From contig JADJWX010000002.1 in assembly GCA_016716135.1 (NCBI GenBank), positions 248,001 through 312,000 of the forward strand: a stretch of 64,000 nt of DNA, read 5' to 3'. The position numbers and the translations under genes were made by a program. Position 1 is the first letter of the stretch. Each line of letters begins with the position of its first letter. The notes under the pieces were generated by a model, which searched no databases, was not told where the DNA came from, and saw only the letters and a program-made list of their open reading frames with translations. Shown here piece after piece: positions 34,685-43,340 of the stretch. Source of the stretch: Lewinellaceae bacterium (lineage in GTDB: Bacteria > Bacteroidota > Bacteroidia > Chitinophagales > Saprospiraceae).

Positions 34685-35980
34685 ATGCAAGCACTCATCA
34701 TAGGCGGCGGCATCATTGGCCTCAGCACCGCACTTTACCTTCAGGAAGACGGCTGGCAGGTCACCGTACTCGAAAAAGGCGACCTCAGCGACAACTGCTC
34801 CTTCGGCAACATGGGCTACCTCTCGCCCTCGCACTTCGTGCCGCTGGCTGCACCCGGCATCGTCAGCCAGGGCCTGTTTTGGTTGTTTCAGAAAAAAAGC
34901 CCGTTCTACGTGCGGCCTGTGCCCAGTTTGGCCCTGCTCGACTGGGGCCTGAAATTCCTGCGCGCCGCCACCCCGGAACACGTGGAGCGCAGCGCCCGCC
35001 CCCTGCTCGATTTATTGCTGTTGTCAAAAAAACTGTTCCAGGATTGGGCCGCTTCCGGCGACTTGCAGTTCGGCCTCACCGAAAAAGGCTGCCTGATGTA
35101 CTACCAAACGGAGAAGTACGAAAAAAGCGAGCTGGAAACGGCCAAAAAAGCCGAACAACTCGGCTTGCAGGTGGAAATACTCGGCCGCGAGCAGGTGCAA
35201 ACCATCGAGCCCGATGCCCGCCCCGACGTGCGCGGCGGCGTGCTCTACAAAGACGACGCCCACCTCGACCCCAATGCCCTGATGCGACAACTTCCGGCCT
35301 TACTCGAAAAACGCGGCGTGCAAATCATCCGCAACGCTGAGGTGACCGGTTTTGAACGCCGAAACGGCAAAATCACCGCCGTACATTATCGCCAGCCCAA
35401 TGCAGCGAAAATTGATACTCAAGATGCACAGGTCGTGCTCGCCGCCGGCTCCTGGTCGCCGCAGGTAGCGCGCATGGCGGGCGAGCAGTTGCCGCTCATG
35501 CCCGGCAAGGGCTACTCGATGACCATCGACAATCCGGCGCAACAACTACATTTTCCCTGCATTTTGGCGGAAGCCAAAGTCGCGCTAACGCCCTGGCCCA
35601 AGCGCCTGCGCATCGGCAGCACCATGGAGATCGGGCCGATCAACGATCGCATCCTGCTCGCCCGCGTGCAGGGTATCCTGGAGGCCGTGCCGCGTTTCAT
35701 GCCGGGGCTGGCCCGCGATCCGGCGTTTCAGGCCCTGGCCGATCCGGAGCAACTCAAAGCACAGGCGCGCCAAAAAGTGTGGTACGGTTTCCGGCCCGTT
35801 TCGGCCGACGGCATGCCCTACATCGGCTATGCCCAAAAAAATCAAAACCTGCTGATCGCCACCGGCCATGCCATGCTCGGCATCAGCCTGGGCGCCGGCA
35901 CCGGCAAGGTAGTCGCCGAACTGGCTTCCGGAAAACGGACCAGTGTGGCCCTTCAGGCATTTGATCCAAGGCGGTATTGA
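34685..35980 (+). CDS. FAD-dependent oxidoreductase, D-amino-acid dehydrogenase (DadA)-like
   Basis: The protein has 431 residues. The start at 34685 puts the FAD-binding fold at the very N-terminus (MQALIIGGGIIGLSTALYLQ, ending in the acidic VLEKGD). DadA-like features follow: CSFGNMGYLSPSH, PLMPGKGYSMTI, and the C-terminal GFRPVSADGMPYIG and HAMLGISLGAGTGKVVAEL that close the FAD site. Such enzymes oxidise D-amino acids (or proline/hydroxyproline-type substrates) to imino acids and pass electrons to quinones. The substrate cannot be fixed from sequence. Its TGA stop lies at the outer edge of a family B palindromic element. No partner gene (racemase, dipeptidase) is adjacent. Confidence 0.9.
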   Translation: MQALIIGGGIIGLSTALYLQEDGWQVTVLEKGDLSDNCSFGNMGYLSPSHFVPLAAPGIVSQGLFWLFQKKSPFYVRPVPSLALLDWGLKFLRAATPEHVERSARPLLDLLLLSKKLFQDWAASGDLQFGLTEKGCLMYYQTEKYEKSELETAKKAEQLGLQVEILGREQVQTIEPDARPDVRGGVLYKDDAHLDPNALMRQLPALLEKRGVQIIRNAEVTGFERRNGKITAVHYRQPNAAKIDTQDAQVVLAAGSWSPQVARMAGEQLPLMPGKGYSMTIDNPAQQLHFPCILAEAKVALTPWPKRLRIGSTMEIGPINDRILLARVQGILEAVPRFMPGLARDPAFQALADPEQLKAQARQKVWYGFRPVSADGMPYIGYAQKNQNLLIATGHAMLGISLGAGTGKVVAELASGKRTSVALQAFDPRRY

Positions 35981-36128
35981 GTGCGGAATACGGAGTGCGG
36001 AGTGCGGAGTGGTTCACCATTCCGATGAACAAAAATCGTAGCCTTATTTCTAATTTTGGCCAAAGTAATGAAGTACACTGGCCGGAACGGTGAACCACTC
36101 CGCACTCGCAACTCCGCACTCCGCACTC
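35979..36128. repeat. palindromic element, family B copy 2
   Basis: The arms 35979–36024 and 36083–36128 (GAGTGCGGAATACGGAGTG… with its imperfect complement) enclose a 58-nt interior. The arms repeat the unit GAGTGCG. The stop codon of the oxidoreductase gene overlaps the left end. Related copies lie inside the helicase (14216..14305) and the radical SAM gene (49389..49478). Confidence 0.85.
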
Positions 36129-36225
36129 GGTCTGGCATCATTCTTGATTTACCCAAAATCCCCGCGCTGATTACCGGCATTCGGTTGTTAATCAATACCT
36201 TTCGAATCAAATCGACCGTTCACTC

Positions 36226-38547
36226 GTGCCGAAACCGTACATTTTTTTAGCCCTGTTTCTGACAATTTCCTGTTTTTCTGCTGCGCAAAAACCGCTGCCG
36301 GAGGAACAGCCGCTGGTAGTGCGCTTCTCCCTGCCGGGCGGGTTTTACAACCAAAAACCGGAAATCGCGCTGAGCGCCGGCGATGCCGCCATTTATTACA
36401 CCACCGACGGCAGCCATCCTACCCTGCACTCGGCGCGCTACACCCGCCCGATACGCCTGGAGCAAACCACCGTGTTGCGCGCCATTGCGCGGCGGGGCAA
36501 AATTTCGGGGCAAGCCTTCACCCGCACGTATTTCCTGAACGAGCCGGCGACCAACCTGCCGGTCATATCGGTGGCCATCAATCCCGGCATCTTGTTCCAC
36601 CCCGAACGCGGCATCATGATGGATGGCCCGGATGCCAAACAAAACACGATGAACAAGCCCGGCGCCAATTTCTGGACGCGCCGCGAGTTTGCCTGCAACG
36701 TGGAAATTTTTGAGTCCGACAAAAAATGCGTGCACAACAGCGGCTCCGGGTTTCGCCTGTTTGGCGGTTACAGCCGTATTTACCCGCAAAAAAGTATGGT
36801 GCTGGTGGCGCGCAGCAACTACGGAAAAAAGTTTTTCCGCCACCGCTTGTTCGGCGCCGATCAACCTAAAAAATTCAAATACCTCGTGCTGCGCAACGGC
36901 GGCAGCGATTTCGACGGCGCCCATTTCCGCGACGAACTGATGAACCGCCTCACCGATGGCTGGGATTTGGAAAAACAAGCTTTCCGGCCGGCACTGGTGT
37001 ACCTCAACGGGCAATACTGGGGCATTTACCACATCCGGGAAAAAATCAATGCCCGGTTCCTGGAAGATCATGCCGATGTCGACCGCGACTCGCTCGACCT
37101 GATGGAACACCAGATCAACGTCCGGCACGGCAGCAGCCGCCACTATCGCCGCCTGCTCGATTATATCCGAACGCACGATCTGGCTGAGCAGAAAAATTAC
37201 ATCTGGGTGCAGGGGCAGATGGATGTATCCAATTTTATCGACTACCAGGTTGCGCAGATTTATTGCGACAATACCGATGCCGGCGGCAACATCCGCTACT
37301 GGCGCCCAAAGCGGGAAGGCGGGCGTTGGCGTTGGATCATGTTCGACACCGACTGGGGCTTCGGCCTGTATGACCCGCAAGCCTGGCAACACGATGCCAT
37401 TGCCTTTTTTACCGAACCCGATGGCCCCCGCTGGCCCAACCCGCCGTGGAGTACGTTTTTGCTGCGCAACCTGCTGCGCAACAAAGACTTCAAGCGGGAC
37501 TTTGTCAACCGGCTTTGCGACCGGCTGAACACCAATTTTGCTCCACAAAAGGTGCTGGCCGAAATTGCCTGGTTTGAAAAAACGATGGGGCCGGACATGC
37601 CCCGGCACCTGCAACGCTGGCGCATGTCTTCCTTGGTTTGGGAACGCAACCTGTCGGTGCTGCGCGAGTTTGCCCAAAAACGACCCGATTTTTTGCGCAG
37701 CTGTCTGACCCGGCATTTTGACCTCGGCAATACGGCCGGCCTCCAGGTAACTGCGGGGGAAGGCGGTACGGTACTGGTCAATCAATGCATTTCGGTGGGT
37801 GCTGCCGGGTATACCGGTACCTATTTTGAAAACATGCCGGTCACGCTGGTGGCAGTGCCTGCCTACGGGTACCGTTTTGCCGGCTGGGAGGGCATTCAAC
37901 GCGACGGCCGGACCATTTTCACCTACCTCAAAGCCGGCGATACGCTCCGGGTGCGGGCGCGGTTCGAGCCTTTCGTGCATGCCCTGACCGACATGGTGTT
38001 GATCAACGAAATTGACCCCGCGGGCCACAAAACCGGCGACTGGGTCGAGTTGTACAACGCGTCCAGCAAACCCGTGCCGATGGTTGGCTGGCGCCTCGCC
38101 GACCAACGCCACGAATGGATATTTCCGGTCGTGACTATTCCGCCCAAGGGGTACCTGGTCGTATGTCAGGACACGGCGGCCTTTCGACGCAAACACCCCA
38201 ATGTGCCGCTGATCATCGGCGATTTTCGCTTCGGGTTTAATAAACAGGCCGAGCGCCTGGCGCTCTACGCCGCCGATGGCAGTGCGGTGGACAGTGTGTC
38301 TTACCTGATTGATCCGCCCGATGGCGGTTTTACGCTCGACCTGCTTATGCCGGACCTGAACAATTCGGACCCGAAAAACTGGGCCATTCACCTGGGGCCC
38401 GGCTCGGCAGGCGGCCCCAACCCGCTGTACCTGTCGAAGGTACTTTCTGAGGAAAAAGACCGCTCGTTGCGGGTGGGTCTGGCCATTGGTTTGCTGGTGC
38501 TCCTGTTAGGTGCAGTTTGGCTGCGCCAGAATTTACGCGGGCGGTAA
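36226..38547 (+). CDS. CotH-kinase-family surface protein with chitobiase-like and lamin-tail domains
   Basis: The protein has 773 residues, GTG start, then signal peptide (YIFLALFLTISCFSAAQ). Residues ~30–100 resemble the chitobiase C-terminal domain (AAIYYTTDGSHPT … TTVLRAIARRG). Residues ~105–500 are a CotH-type kinase: NSGSGFRLFGG, KFKYLVLRNGGSDFDG, WGIYHIREKIN, and the metal-site region MFDTDWGFGL. A repeat of the InlB-B type follows (GYRFAGWEG). Then a lamin-tail domain (LINEIDPAGHKTGDWVELYN … VGWRL) and a C-terminal membrane helix (GLAIGLLVLLLGAVWL) with a basic end. CotH kinases phosphorylate proteins; here the enzyme would face the periplasm or the outside. It has no T9SS sorting domain. 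It stands alone. Confidence 0.88.
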   Translation: MPKPYIFLALFLTISCFSAAQKPLPEEQPLVVRFSLPGGFYNQKPEIALSAGDAAIYYTTDGSHPTLHSARYTRPIRLEQTTVLRAIARRGKISGQAFTRTYFLNEPATNLPVISVAINPGILFHPERGIMMDGPDAKQNTMNKPGANFWTRREFACNVEIFESDKKCVHNSGSGFRLFGGYSRIYPQKSMVLVARSNYGKKFFRHRLFGADQPKKFKYLVLRNGGSDFDGAHFRDELMNRLTDGWDLEKQAFRPALVYLNGQYWGIYHIREKINARFLEDHADVDRDSLDLMEHQINVRHGSSRHYRRLLDYIRTHDLAEQKNYIWVQGQMDVSNFIDYQVAQIYCDNTDAGGNIRYWRPKREGGRWRWIMFDTDWGFGLYDPQAWQHDAIAFFTEPDGPRWPNPPWSTFLLRNLLRNKDFKRDFVNRLCDRLNTNFAPQKVLAEIAWFEKTMGPDMPRHLQRWRMSSLVWERNLSVLREFAQKRPDFLRSCLTRHFDLGNTAGLQVTAGEGGTVLVNQCISVGAAGYTGTYFENMPVTLVAVPAYGYRFAGWEGIQRDGRTIFTYLKAGDTLRVRARFEPFVHALTDMVLINEIDPAGHKTGDWVELYNASSKPVPMVGWRLADQRHEWIFPVVTIPPKGYLVVCQDTAAFRRKHPNVPLIIGDFRFGFNKQAERLALYAADGSAVDSVSYLIDPPDGGFTLDLLMPDLNNSDPKNWAIHLGPGSAGGPNPLYLSKVLSEEKDRSLRVGLAIGLLVLLLGAVWLRQNLRGR

Positions 38548-38563
38548 AGGTTAAATCGCACCC

Positions 38564-38593
38564 GTTTCGAATCACATTTTTGAATTACTTTTG
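38564..38593 (+). promoter_or_regulatory. possible promoter upstream of the repeat block and asnS
   Basis: TACTTTTG (38586–38593) matches the Bacteroidota -7 element, with a TTTC at ~38564–38567 as a weak -33. If used for asnS (39038), the message would carry a ~435-nt leader filled with palindromic repeats. Confidence 0.35.
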
Positions 38594-38606
38594 CGCCGCT
38601 TTTTTC

Positions 38607-38639
38607 AGTCGTCCTGCGACTCCAAGTCGCAGGACGACT
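38607..38639. repeat. palindromic element, family D copy 2
   Basis: The 15-bp arms 38607–38621 and 38625–38639 (AGTCGTCCTGCGACT) with a 3-nt loop match the design of the copy at 19759..19791 (GTCCTnCGACT core). Confidence 0.75.
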
Positions 38640-38653
38640 ATCATTATCAAAAA

Positions 38654-39026
38654 TTAGTAGTTGTCTGACGACTTCAAGTCTGTCCATTACACACAAGTTC
38701 TTATTTTAGAGAAATAAAGCCTCCGCGTGTCAACCCCACCCCCATCCCCTCCCCCAAATGGGAGGGGGGCCTGATTTCGCTTTACTTATCGATTCCGTAA
38801 ACGAAATCAAAAAATAGTTTGAGGGCAAGCCCCCCCCCCCAAATGGGAGGGGGGCCTGATTTCGCTTTACTTATCGATTCCGTAAACGAAATCAAAAAAT
38901 AGTTTGAGGGCAAGCCCCCCTCCCCGTTGGGGGAGGGGATGGGGGAGGGGTTGACGCACGGAAAGCCATAAAATTAAACTTAACGAATTTGTTTGTACAG
39001 GACAGACTCAAAGTAGTAGGACGACC
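38654..39026. repeat. split family D-like arms enclosing another element
   Basis: TAGTTGTCTGACGACTTCAA… (38654–38681) is the imperfect complement of GGACAGACTCAAAGTAG… (39000–39026). Between them lies the family E element. This looks like one palindromic element inserted into another. Confidence 0.5.
38729..38955. repeat. family E element: 29-bp terminal inverted repeat with an 85-bp tandem duplication inside
   Basis: The ends 38729–38757 and 38927–38955 (GTCAACCCCACCCCCATCC…) are complementary with one mismatch. Inside, an 85-bp unit starting at 38756 is repeated from 38841 with near identity. Each unit holds an imperfect hairpin GATTTCG…CGAAATC. No ORF is present. It sits 80 bp upstream of asnS. 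Confidence 0.9.
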
Positions 39027-39037
39027 AAATTAAAACA

Positions 39038-40486
39038 ATGAAACGAACAAAAATCGCCGAAATCCTCCGCACCGAGCCCATCGACACCGAGGTTGTGGTG
39101 AAAGGCTGGGTGAAAGCCTTCCGGAACAACCAGTTTATTGCCCTGAACGACGGCTCCTGCGCTGCCAACCTGCAGGTGGTCGTAGATTTTGAAAACACCG
39201 ACCCGGCGCTGATCGATCGCCTGAAATACGGCGCGGCCATAGGCGCCCGCGGCCAGTTGATTGAGAGCCAGGGGAAAGGCCAGCGTGTGGAGGTGAAAGC
39301 GGCTGAGCTGACGATTTACGGCGATTGCAATCCCGAGGAATTTCCACTGCAGCCCAAACGGCAAACCCTGGAGTTTTTGCGGGAGCATGCACATTTGCGT
39401 TTCCGCACGAGCACCTTTGCTGCGGTGTTTCGGGTGCGGCATGCGCTGGCGTTTGCCATTCACAAATTTTTCCATGAGCGCGGGTTTTACTACATGCACA
39501 CGCCGATCATTACCGGCAGCGATGCGGAGGGCGCCGGCGAAATGTTCAGTGTGACGACGCTGCCGCTCAACAAGGTGCCGATGGATGAAAACGGCGCCGT
39601 GGATTTTTCGCAGGACTTTTTTGAACGTGCCACCAACCTGACCGTCTCGGGCCAGCTGGAAGCTGAACTGGGCGCTCTGGCACTCGGCGAGGTGTACACT
39701 TTCGGGCCGACATTTCGGGCTGAAAATTCAAACACCACCCGCCACCTCGCGGAATTTTGGATGATTGAGCCCGAGATCGCTTTCGCCGACCTACACGACA
39801 ACATGGACCTGGCCGAGGCGATGCTCCAGTATGTGACCAATTTTGCCCTCGAACACTGCAAAGACGACCTGGCCATTCTGGAAGAGCGCCTGCTCAACGA
39901 AGAAAAAACCAAGCCGCAGCACGAGCGTTCGGAGATGAGCCTGACGGAAAAGCTGCGGTTTGTGGTGGAAAATAATTTTGAGCGGTTGACCTATACCGAG
40001 GCAATCGACATTTTGAAAAACTCCAACCCCAACAAAAAAGGCAAGTTCCAGTACCCCATTGAAGGTTGGGGCGCCGATCTGCAAAGCGAGCACGAGCGCT
40101 ACCTGGTGGAAAAACATTTCAAAAAACCGGTAATCCTGACCAACTACCCGGCGGCCATCAAAGCATTTTACATGCGCCTCGACGACCCGAAAGAAGGCGT
40201 TCCCGGGCCAACGGTATCGGCTATGGATATTCTTTTCCCGGGGATCGGCGAGATTGTCGGCGGTTCGCAACGCGAAGAACGTTACGAGGTGTTGCGTAAA
40301 AAAATGCAGGAAATGGACATCCCGGAAACCGAGTTGTACTGGTACCTCGATACCCGCAAGTTCGGCAGTTGCCCGCATGCGGGATTCGGCCTGGGTTTTG
40401 AGCGTTTGGTGCAGTTTGTCACGGGGATGAATAACATCCGGGACGTGATTGCATTCCCGCGCTTTCCGGGTAATGCGGAGTTTTGA
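39038..40486 (+). CDS. asnS: asparagine–tRNA ligase
   Basis: The protein has 482 residues, the normal AsnRS length. The N-terminal OB-fold anticodon-binding domain spans ~15–110 (EVVVKGWVKAFRNNQFIALNDG). Class II core motifs follow: motif 1 around FFHERGFYYMHTPIITGSDAEGAGEMF, motif 2 as FGPTFRAENSNTTRHLAEFWMIEPE, and motif 3 as GFGLGFERLVQF with its ATP-binding Arg. The HLAEFWMIEPE form and the small insertion LPLNK… separate it from AspRS. It charges tRNA-Asn in the cytoplasm. The 490-bp region upstream is filled with palindromic repeats, so its leader is unusual. Confidence 0.97.
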   Translation: MKRTKIAEILRTEPIDTEVVVKGWVKAFRNNQFIALNDGSCAANLQVVVDFENTDPALIDRLKYGAAIGARGQLIESQGKGQRVEVKAAELTIYGDCNPEEFPLQPKRQTLEFLREHAHLRFRTSTFAAVFRVRHALAFAIHKFFHERGFYYMHTPIITGSDAEGAGEMFSVTTLPLNKVPMDENGAVDFSQDFFERATNLTVSGQLEAELGALALGEVYTFGPTFRAENSNTTRHLAEFWMIEPEIAFADLHDNMDLAEAMLQYVTNFALEHCKDDLAILEERLLNEEKTKPQHERSEMSLTEKLRFVVENNFERLTYTEAIDILKNSNPNKKGKFQYPIEGWGADLQSEHERYLVEKHFKKPVILTNYPAAIKAFYMRLDDPKEGVPGPTVSAMDILFPGIGEIVGGSQREERYEVLRKKMQEMDIPETELYWYLDTRKFGSCPHAGFGLGFERLVQFVTGMNNIRDVIAFPRFPGNAEF

Positions 40487-40557
40487 ATTGGCTGCTATTT
40501 CGTTTCTTTGTAGCAACAGTCCCCGCCAATTCTTTCATCTCCTAAACTATTTTTTAA

Positions 40558-41220
40558 ATGAAACCAGTCCGATTTTTGCTTCCGCTCTTTTTAATTGTTA
40601 TCACGCAAGCCTTGCTCAGCTGCGCAGGGGATAGTGCCGACAAGGCGAGCGAAAGTGCCGTGCCCAATGCGGAAAATTCCTCGGCAGGCACCGATGCTGC
40701 CGAGCCGGCTACCATGCAGGATGCCATGAAACAAGCCCAACAACAAATCGAAAATATCCAGGGCGCCAACAAAAACGTTACTCCGGTCAACTTCCGGAAG
40801 TTGAAAGAACTCCTGCCGGATAAAATGCTGGATCTGCCCCGCACCAAACATACCGGCGAAAGTGCAGGCGCCATGGGCATGAAGTTTTCCTCGGCGGAAG
40901 CGCGCTACCAGGAAGGTGAAAAACGCCTGAACGTCAAACTGATCGACGCCGGCGGGATCGGCATGGCCACCATGGGCATGGCTGCGTGGACGACCGTGGA
41001 AATTGACCGGGAAGACGACAATGGTTACGAACGCACTTCAAACTGGGGCAATTTTAAGGCATACGAGAAATGCCGTACGGCCGATAAATTTTGTTCGCTG
41101 AAACTATACAATGAAAAAGGCATAATGGCTGAACTGGACGGGTACGGAATTCCTGTAGCCGACCTCAAGCGTGTTGCGGAACAGTTGAACATTTCCAGCA
41201 TTCCGGGTATGCGCGAGTAG
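40558..41220 (+). CDS. uncharacterised lipoprotein
   Basis: The protein has 220 residues with a lipoprotein signal (FLIVITQALLSCAG, Cys at ~22) and a following Ser/Ala/Glu-rich linker. The rest has a short coiled-coil-like stretch (QDAMKQAQQQIENIQ) and a domain beginning NFRKLKELLPDKMLDLP, later GIGMATMGMAAWTTVEIDRED and YNEKGIMAELDGYGIPVADLK. I do not recognise a named family with confidence. It is probably an envelope-anchored protein. It starts 71 bp after asnS, and a strong bidirectional terminator follows. Confidence 0.8.
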   Translation: MKPVRFLLPLFLIVITQALLSCAGDSADKASESAVPNAENSSAGTDAAEPATMQDAMKQAQQQIENIQGANKNVTPVNFRKLKELLPDKMLDLPRTKHTGESAGAMGMKFSSAEARYQEGEKRLNVKLIDAGGIGMATMGMAAWTTVEIDREDDNGYERTSNWGNFKAYEKCRTADKFCSLKLYNEKGIMAELDGYGIPVADLKRVAEQLNISSIPGMRE

Positions 41221-41231
41221 TTAAAAAGGTG

Positions 41232-41273
41232 AAAAAACGACGGAGCAGGTTGTGAGCCGCTCCGTCGTTTTTT
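41232..41273. terminator. strong intrinsic terminator, usable in both directions
   Basis: The 15-bp arms 41232–41246 and 41259–41273 (AAAAAACGACGGAGC and its complement) enclose a 12-nt loop. The stem has A6 and T6 ends, and more T follow. It closes the asnS–lipoprotein unit. Confidence 0.9.
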
Positions 41274-41566
41274 ACATTTTTTTTCGTTATATTTGTGACC
41301 AAAGGGGCTGTTTTTCGTAAAAAACCGGTTTGTTTTTGGGGAAAATGGAAAATATTTAACCAAGCCCCTTGCGCCGTGTGTTAAGAGAATCTTAAATTGC
41401 GGTGCTTTTTTAAGCATAATCCAACCATGAACTTCGCAAGTACCTTGTAATCTTTCGCTACTAATCCCAGTATCCATTTCCATCCAGACCGATTTACTCC
41501 AGCGAAAACCTGTTTGCCCTACGTACCATACAATGAGCAGTCAGAATCTAACTCTACATCTTGCGA

Positions 41567-41977
41567 ATGAGCGATTTACACACAAACCTAACCCTTCAAT
41601 CAAACCCCGATAATGTATCCCAAGTTGAACCTTTCGTACAAGATTTAGCACAGCGCTATAACCTTTCTCCTGATCTTCACGGAAATATTTTAGTCAGCCT
41701 GACCGAAGCGGTCACGAATGCCATGCTGCATGGTAATCGCGGCGATTGTTCCAAGCATGTTTCCATTTCCATGCGCCGTCAAAAAGGCGCGCTGGCCATT
41801 CAGGTGTCTGATGAAGGCCCGGGTTTTGATCCGGGTTGCGTACCTGATCCCACTTGCCCGGACCTGCTGGAAAAATGCGGCGGCCGCGGTCTTTTTCTTA
41901 TGCGCAACCTCAGCGACAGCTGCCGGTTTATCCGCAATGGCAGCACGGTTGAAATGCGTTTTAAGTTGGGTGAATAA
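41567..41977 (+). CDS. anti-sigma-factor-type ATP-binding protein (RsbW/SpoIIAB-like)
   Basis: The protein has 136 residues from the ATG at 41567 (a TTG two codons earlier is possible). It is a single HATPase_c_2 domain: N-box ILVSLTEAVTNAMLHGN, G1 box VSDEGPGFDP, and the glycine-rich lid GGRGLFLMRNL. Such stand-alone kinases phosphorylate anti-anti-sigma (STAS) proteins or bind sigma factors in partner-switching. No STAS or sigma gene is adjacent, so the partner is elsewhere. A terminator follows at 41995. A TATATTTG at 41288–41295 could be its promoter. Confidence 0.88.
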   Translation: MSDLHTNLTLQSNPDNVSQVEPFVQDLAQRYNLSPDLHGNILVSLTEAVTNAMLHGNRGDCSKHVSISMRRQKGALAIQVSDEGPGFDPGCVPDPTCPDLLEKCGGRGLFLMRNLSDSCRFIRNGSTVEMRFKLGE

Positions 41978-41994
41978 ACCAATTTATACCCTGT

Positions 41995-42036
41995 ACTTGC
42001 CGCCGGATGCTCTGCACCCGGCGGCAAGTGTTTTTT
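41995..42036 (+). terminator. intrinsic terminator after the anti-sigma-type kinase
   Basis: The 12-bp GC-rich arms 41995–42006 and 42018–42029 (ACTTGCCGCCGG) are followed by T6 at 42031–42036. It is 18 bp after the stop and 26 bp before ybeY. Confidence 0.88.
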
Positions 42037-42061
42037 AAGGAAACGGTCAGCTGCACGTACT

Positions 42062-42517
42062 ATGCAATTTCCAAGTTTACCCATCGATGACAACCCGGAA
42101 CCCGGCGTTTTGTTCTTTTTCGAAGATGTGACGTTTGCTTTCCCCAATTCAGCCGATGTTATCGCCTGGATGTTGTCGATAGCCCGGCAGGAGCAACAGG
42201 AAACAGGCGAACTCAATGTGATTTTTTGCTCGGATGAGTACCTGCGCCAGGTGAATGTTGCACATCTCCAACACGATTACTACACCGATATCATCACGTT
42301 TCAATACACCGAAGGCGTTGTGCACGGCGATATTTTTATCAGTTCCGACCGCGTCGCGGAGAACGCTGAATTACACGGCGTACCTTTCCGGCACGAACTC
42401 TGCCGGGTGCTCGCGCATGGTGTATTGCACCTGGCAGGTTATTCGGATAAAACACCCGCAGCGCAGGAAACTATGCGTGCAAAGGAAGATTTTTACCTTG
42501 CACAACTGGGCCCGTAG
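42062..42517 (+). CDS. ybeY: endoribonuclease YbeY (16S rRNA maturation)
   Basis: The protein has 151 residues, the family size. The metal-binding signature is RVLAHGVLHLAGYSDKTP; the first two His are standard and the third ligand position follows the GYxDKT form usual in Bacteroidota rather than GYDH. The upstream part DIITFQYTEGVVHGDIFIS matches the conserved sheet. YbeY processes the 3' end of 16S rRNA and takes part in ribosome quality control. It lies just after a terminator, so it should have its own promoter; the next gene begins 32 bp later. Confidence 0.93.
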   Translation: MQFPSLPIDDNPEPGVLFFFEDVTFAFPNSADVIAWMLSIARQEQQETGELNVIFCSDEYLRQVNVAHLQHDYYTDIITFQYTEGVVHGDIFISSDRVAENAELHGVPFRHELCRVLAHGVLHLAGYSDKTPAAQETMRAKEDFYLAQLGP

Positions 42518-42549
42518 GGACGCCTCTACATTCAACAACTACGTCGACT

Positions 42550-43332
42550 ATGCAACTCAACCTTCCCACGGAACTCGAACCTTTTCGCGAACAACTGCTG
42601 GCTACCCGGCTACCCTTTATCCGCGTGAAAGCCGAAGCAGCCCGGCCAACAACCTGGTGGGAAAGTAAAGTCGGCGGCATGCCATATCTACCTGCCGGAA
42701 CAGTTTATCCAACTGCTCCCGACGGGCGACCGTTGTATTTTTTAGCACAATTAAATTTTGCGGATATGCCGAGGCTGGAGCCCTTCCCGGAACGCGGCAT
42801 CCTGCAATTTTACATTTACGACGACGACCTGTACGGCATGGATTTCGACGACGGTGAAAACCCCGATACGTTCCGGGTGCTTTTTTTTCCTGATCCGACA
42901 CCAGATGCCGCTGCCTTACAAACGGTGTTTCCCGATACTTCGGGCGCCGACCTGCTGCCCCACCATCCGGAGGTATCGCATCCGTTAATATTTGCCTTGG
43001 CCGAAGAAGTAGTGCCTGCAACGGATTATCAGTTCTGGCAACAGTTTGGCGCCGGCTTTTTCCGCCAGTTTGGTGCGCAGGAGTGGGAGGTGCAGGATGA
43101 ATTCAACAAGCTCGTGAACAGCCAGGGCCACAAGGTGGGTGGGTACGCCTATTTTACGCAAGACGATCCCCGCCGGCCGGAAGATCCGATGTTGCTTTTG
43201 TTCCAACTTGATTCCGACGAAGGCATGGACCTGATGTGGGGCGACATGGGCGTCGGTCATTTTTTTATCCGGGAAAAAGATCTGCGCGCACAGGATTTCA
43301 GCCGGGTTTTATACGATTGGGATTGCCTGTAA
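42550..43332 (+). CDS. DUF1963 (YwqG-like) protein
   Basis: The protein has 260 residues. Family features are WWESKVGGMPYLPAG near residue 40, LAQLNFADMP, GILQFYIYDDD, the GGYAYFTQDDPR segment, and the acidic LLFQLDSDEG … MWGDMGVGHFFI end. DUF1963 proteins are cytoplasmic and of unknown biochemical role. It follows ybeY at 32 bp and ends 8 bp before the convergent HAD gene. Confidence 0.88.
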   Translation: MQLNLPTELEPFREQLLATRLPFIRVKAEAARPTTWWESKVGGMPYLPAGTVYPTAPDGRPLYFLAQLNFADMPRLEPFPERGILQFYIYDDDLYGMDFDDGENPDTFRVLFFPDPTPDAAALQTVFPDTSGADLLPHHPEVSHPLIFALAEEVVPATDYQFWQQFGAGFFRQFGAQEWEVQDEFNKLVNSQGHKVGGYAYFTQDDPRRPEDPMLLLFQLDSDEGMDLMWGDMGVGHFFIREKDLRAQDFSRVLYDWDCL

Positions 43333-43340
43333 AACCTGAT

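Noticed and set aside
36247..38391. 714-residue minus-strand ORF opposite the CotH gene
   Set aside because: The CotH frame carries recognisable domains in order. The antisense frame has only His/Arg/Val-rich filler.
38729..38955. Tandem 85-bp units considered as a CRISPR array
   Set aside because: There are only two copies, directly adjacent with no spacers, inside a terminal inverted repeat, and no cas genes are in the window.
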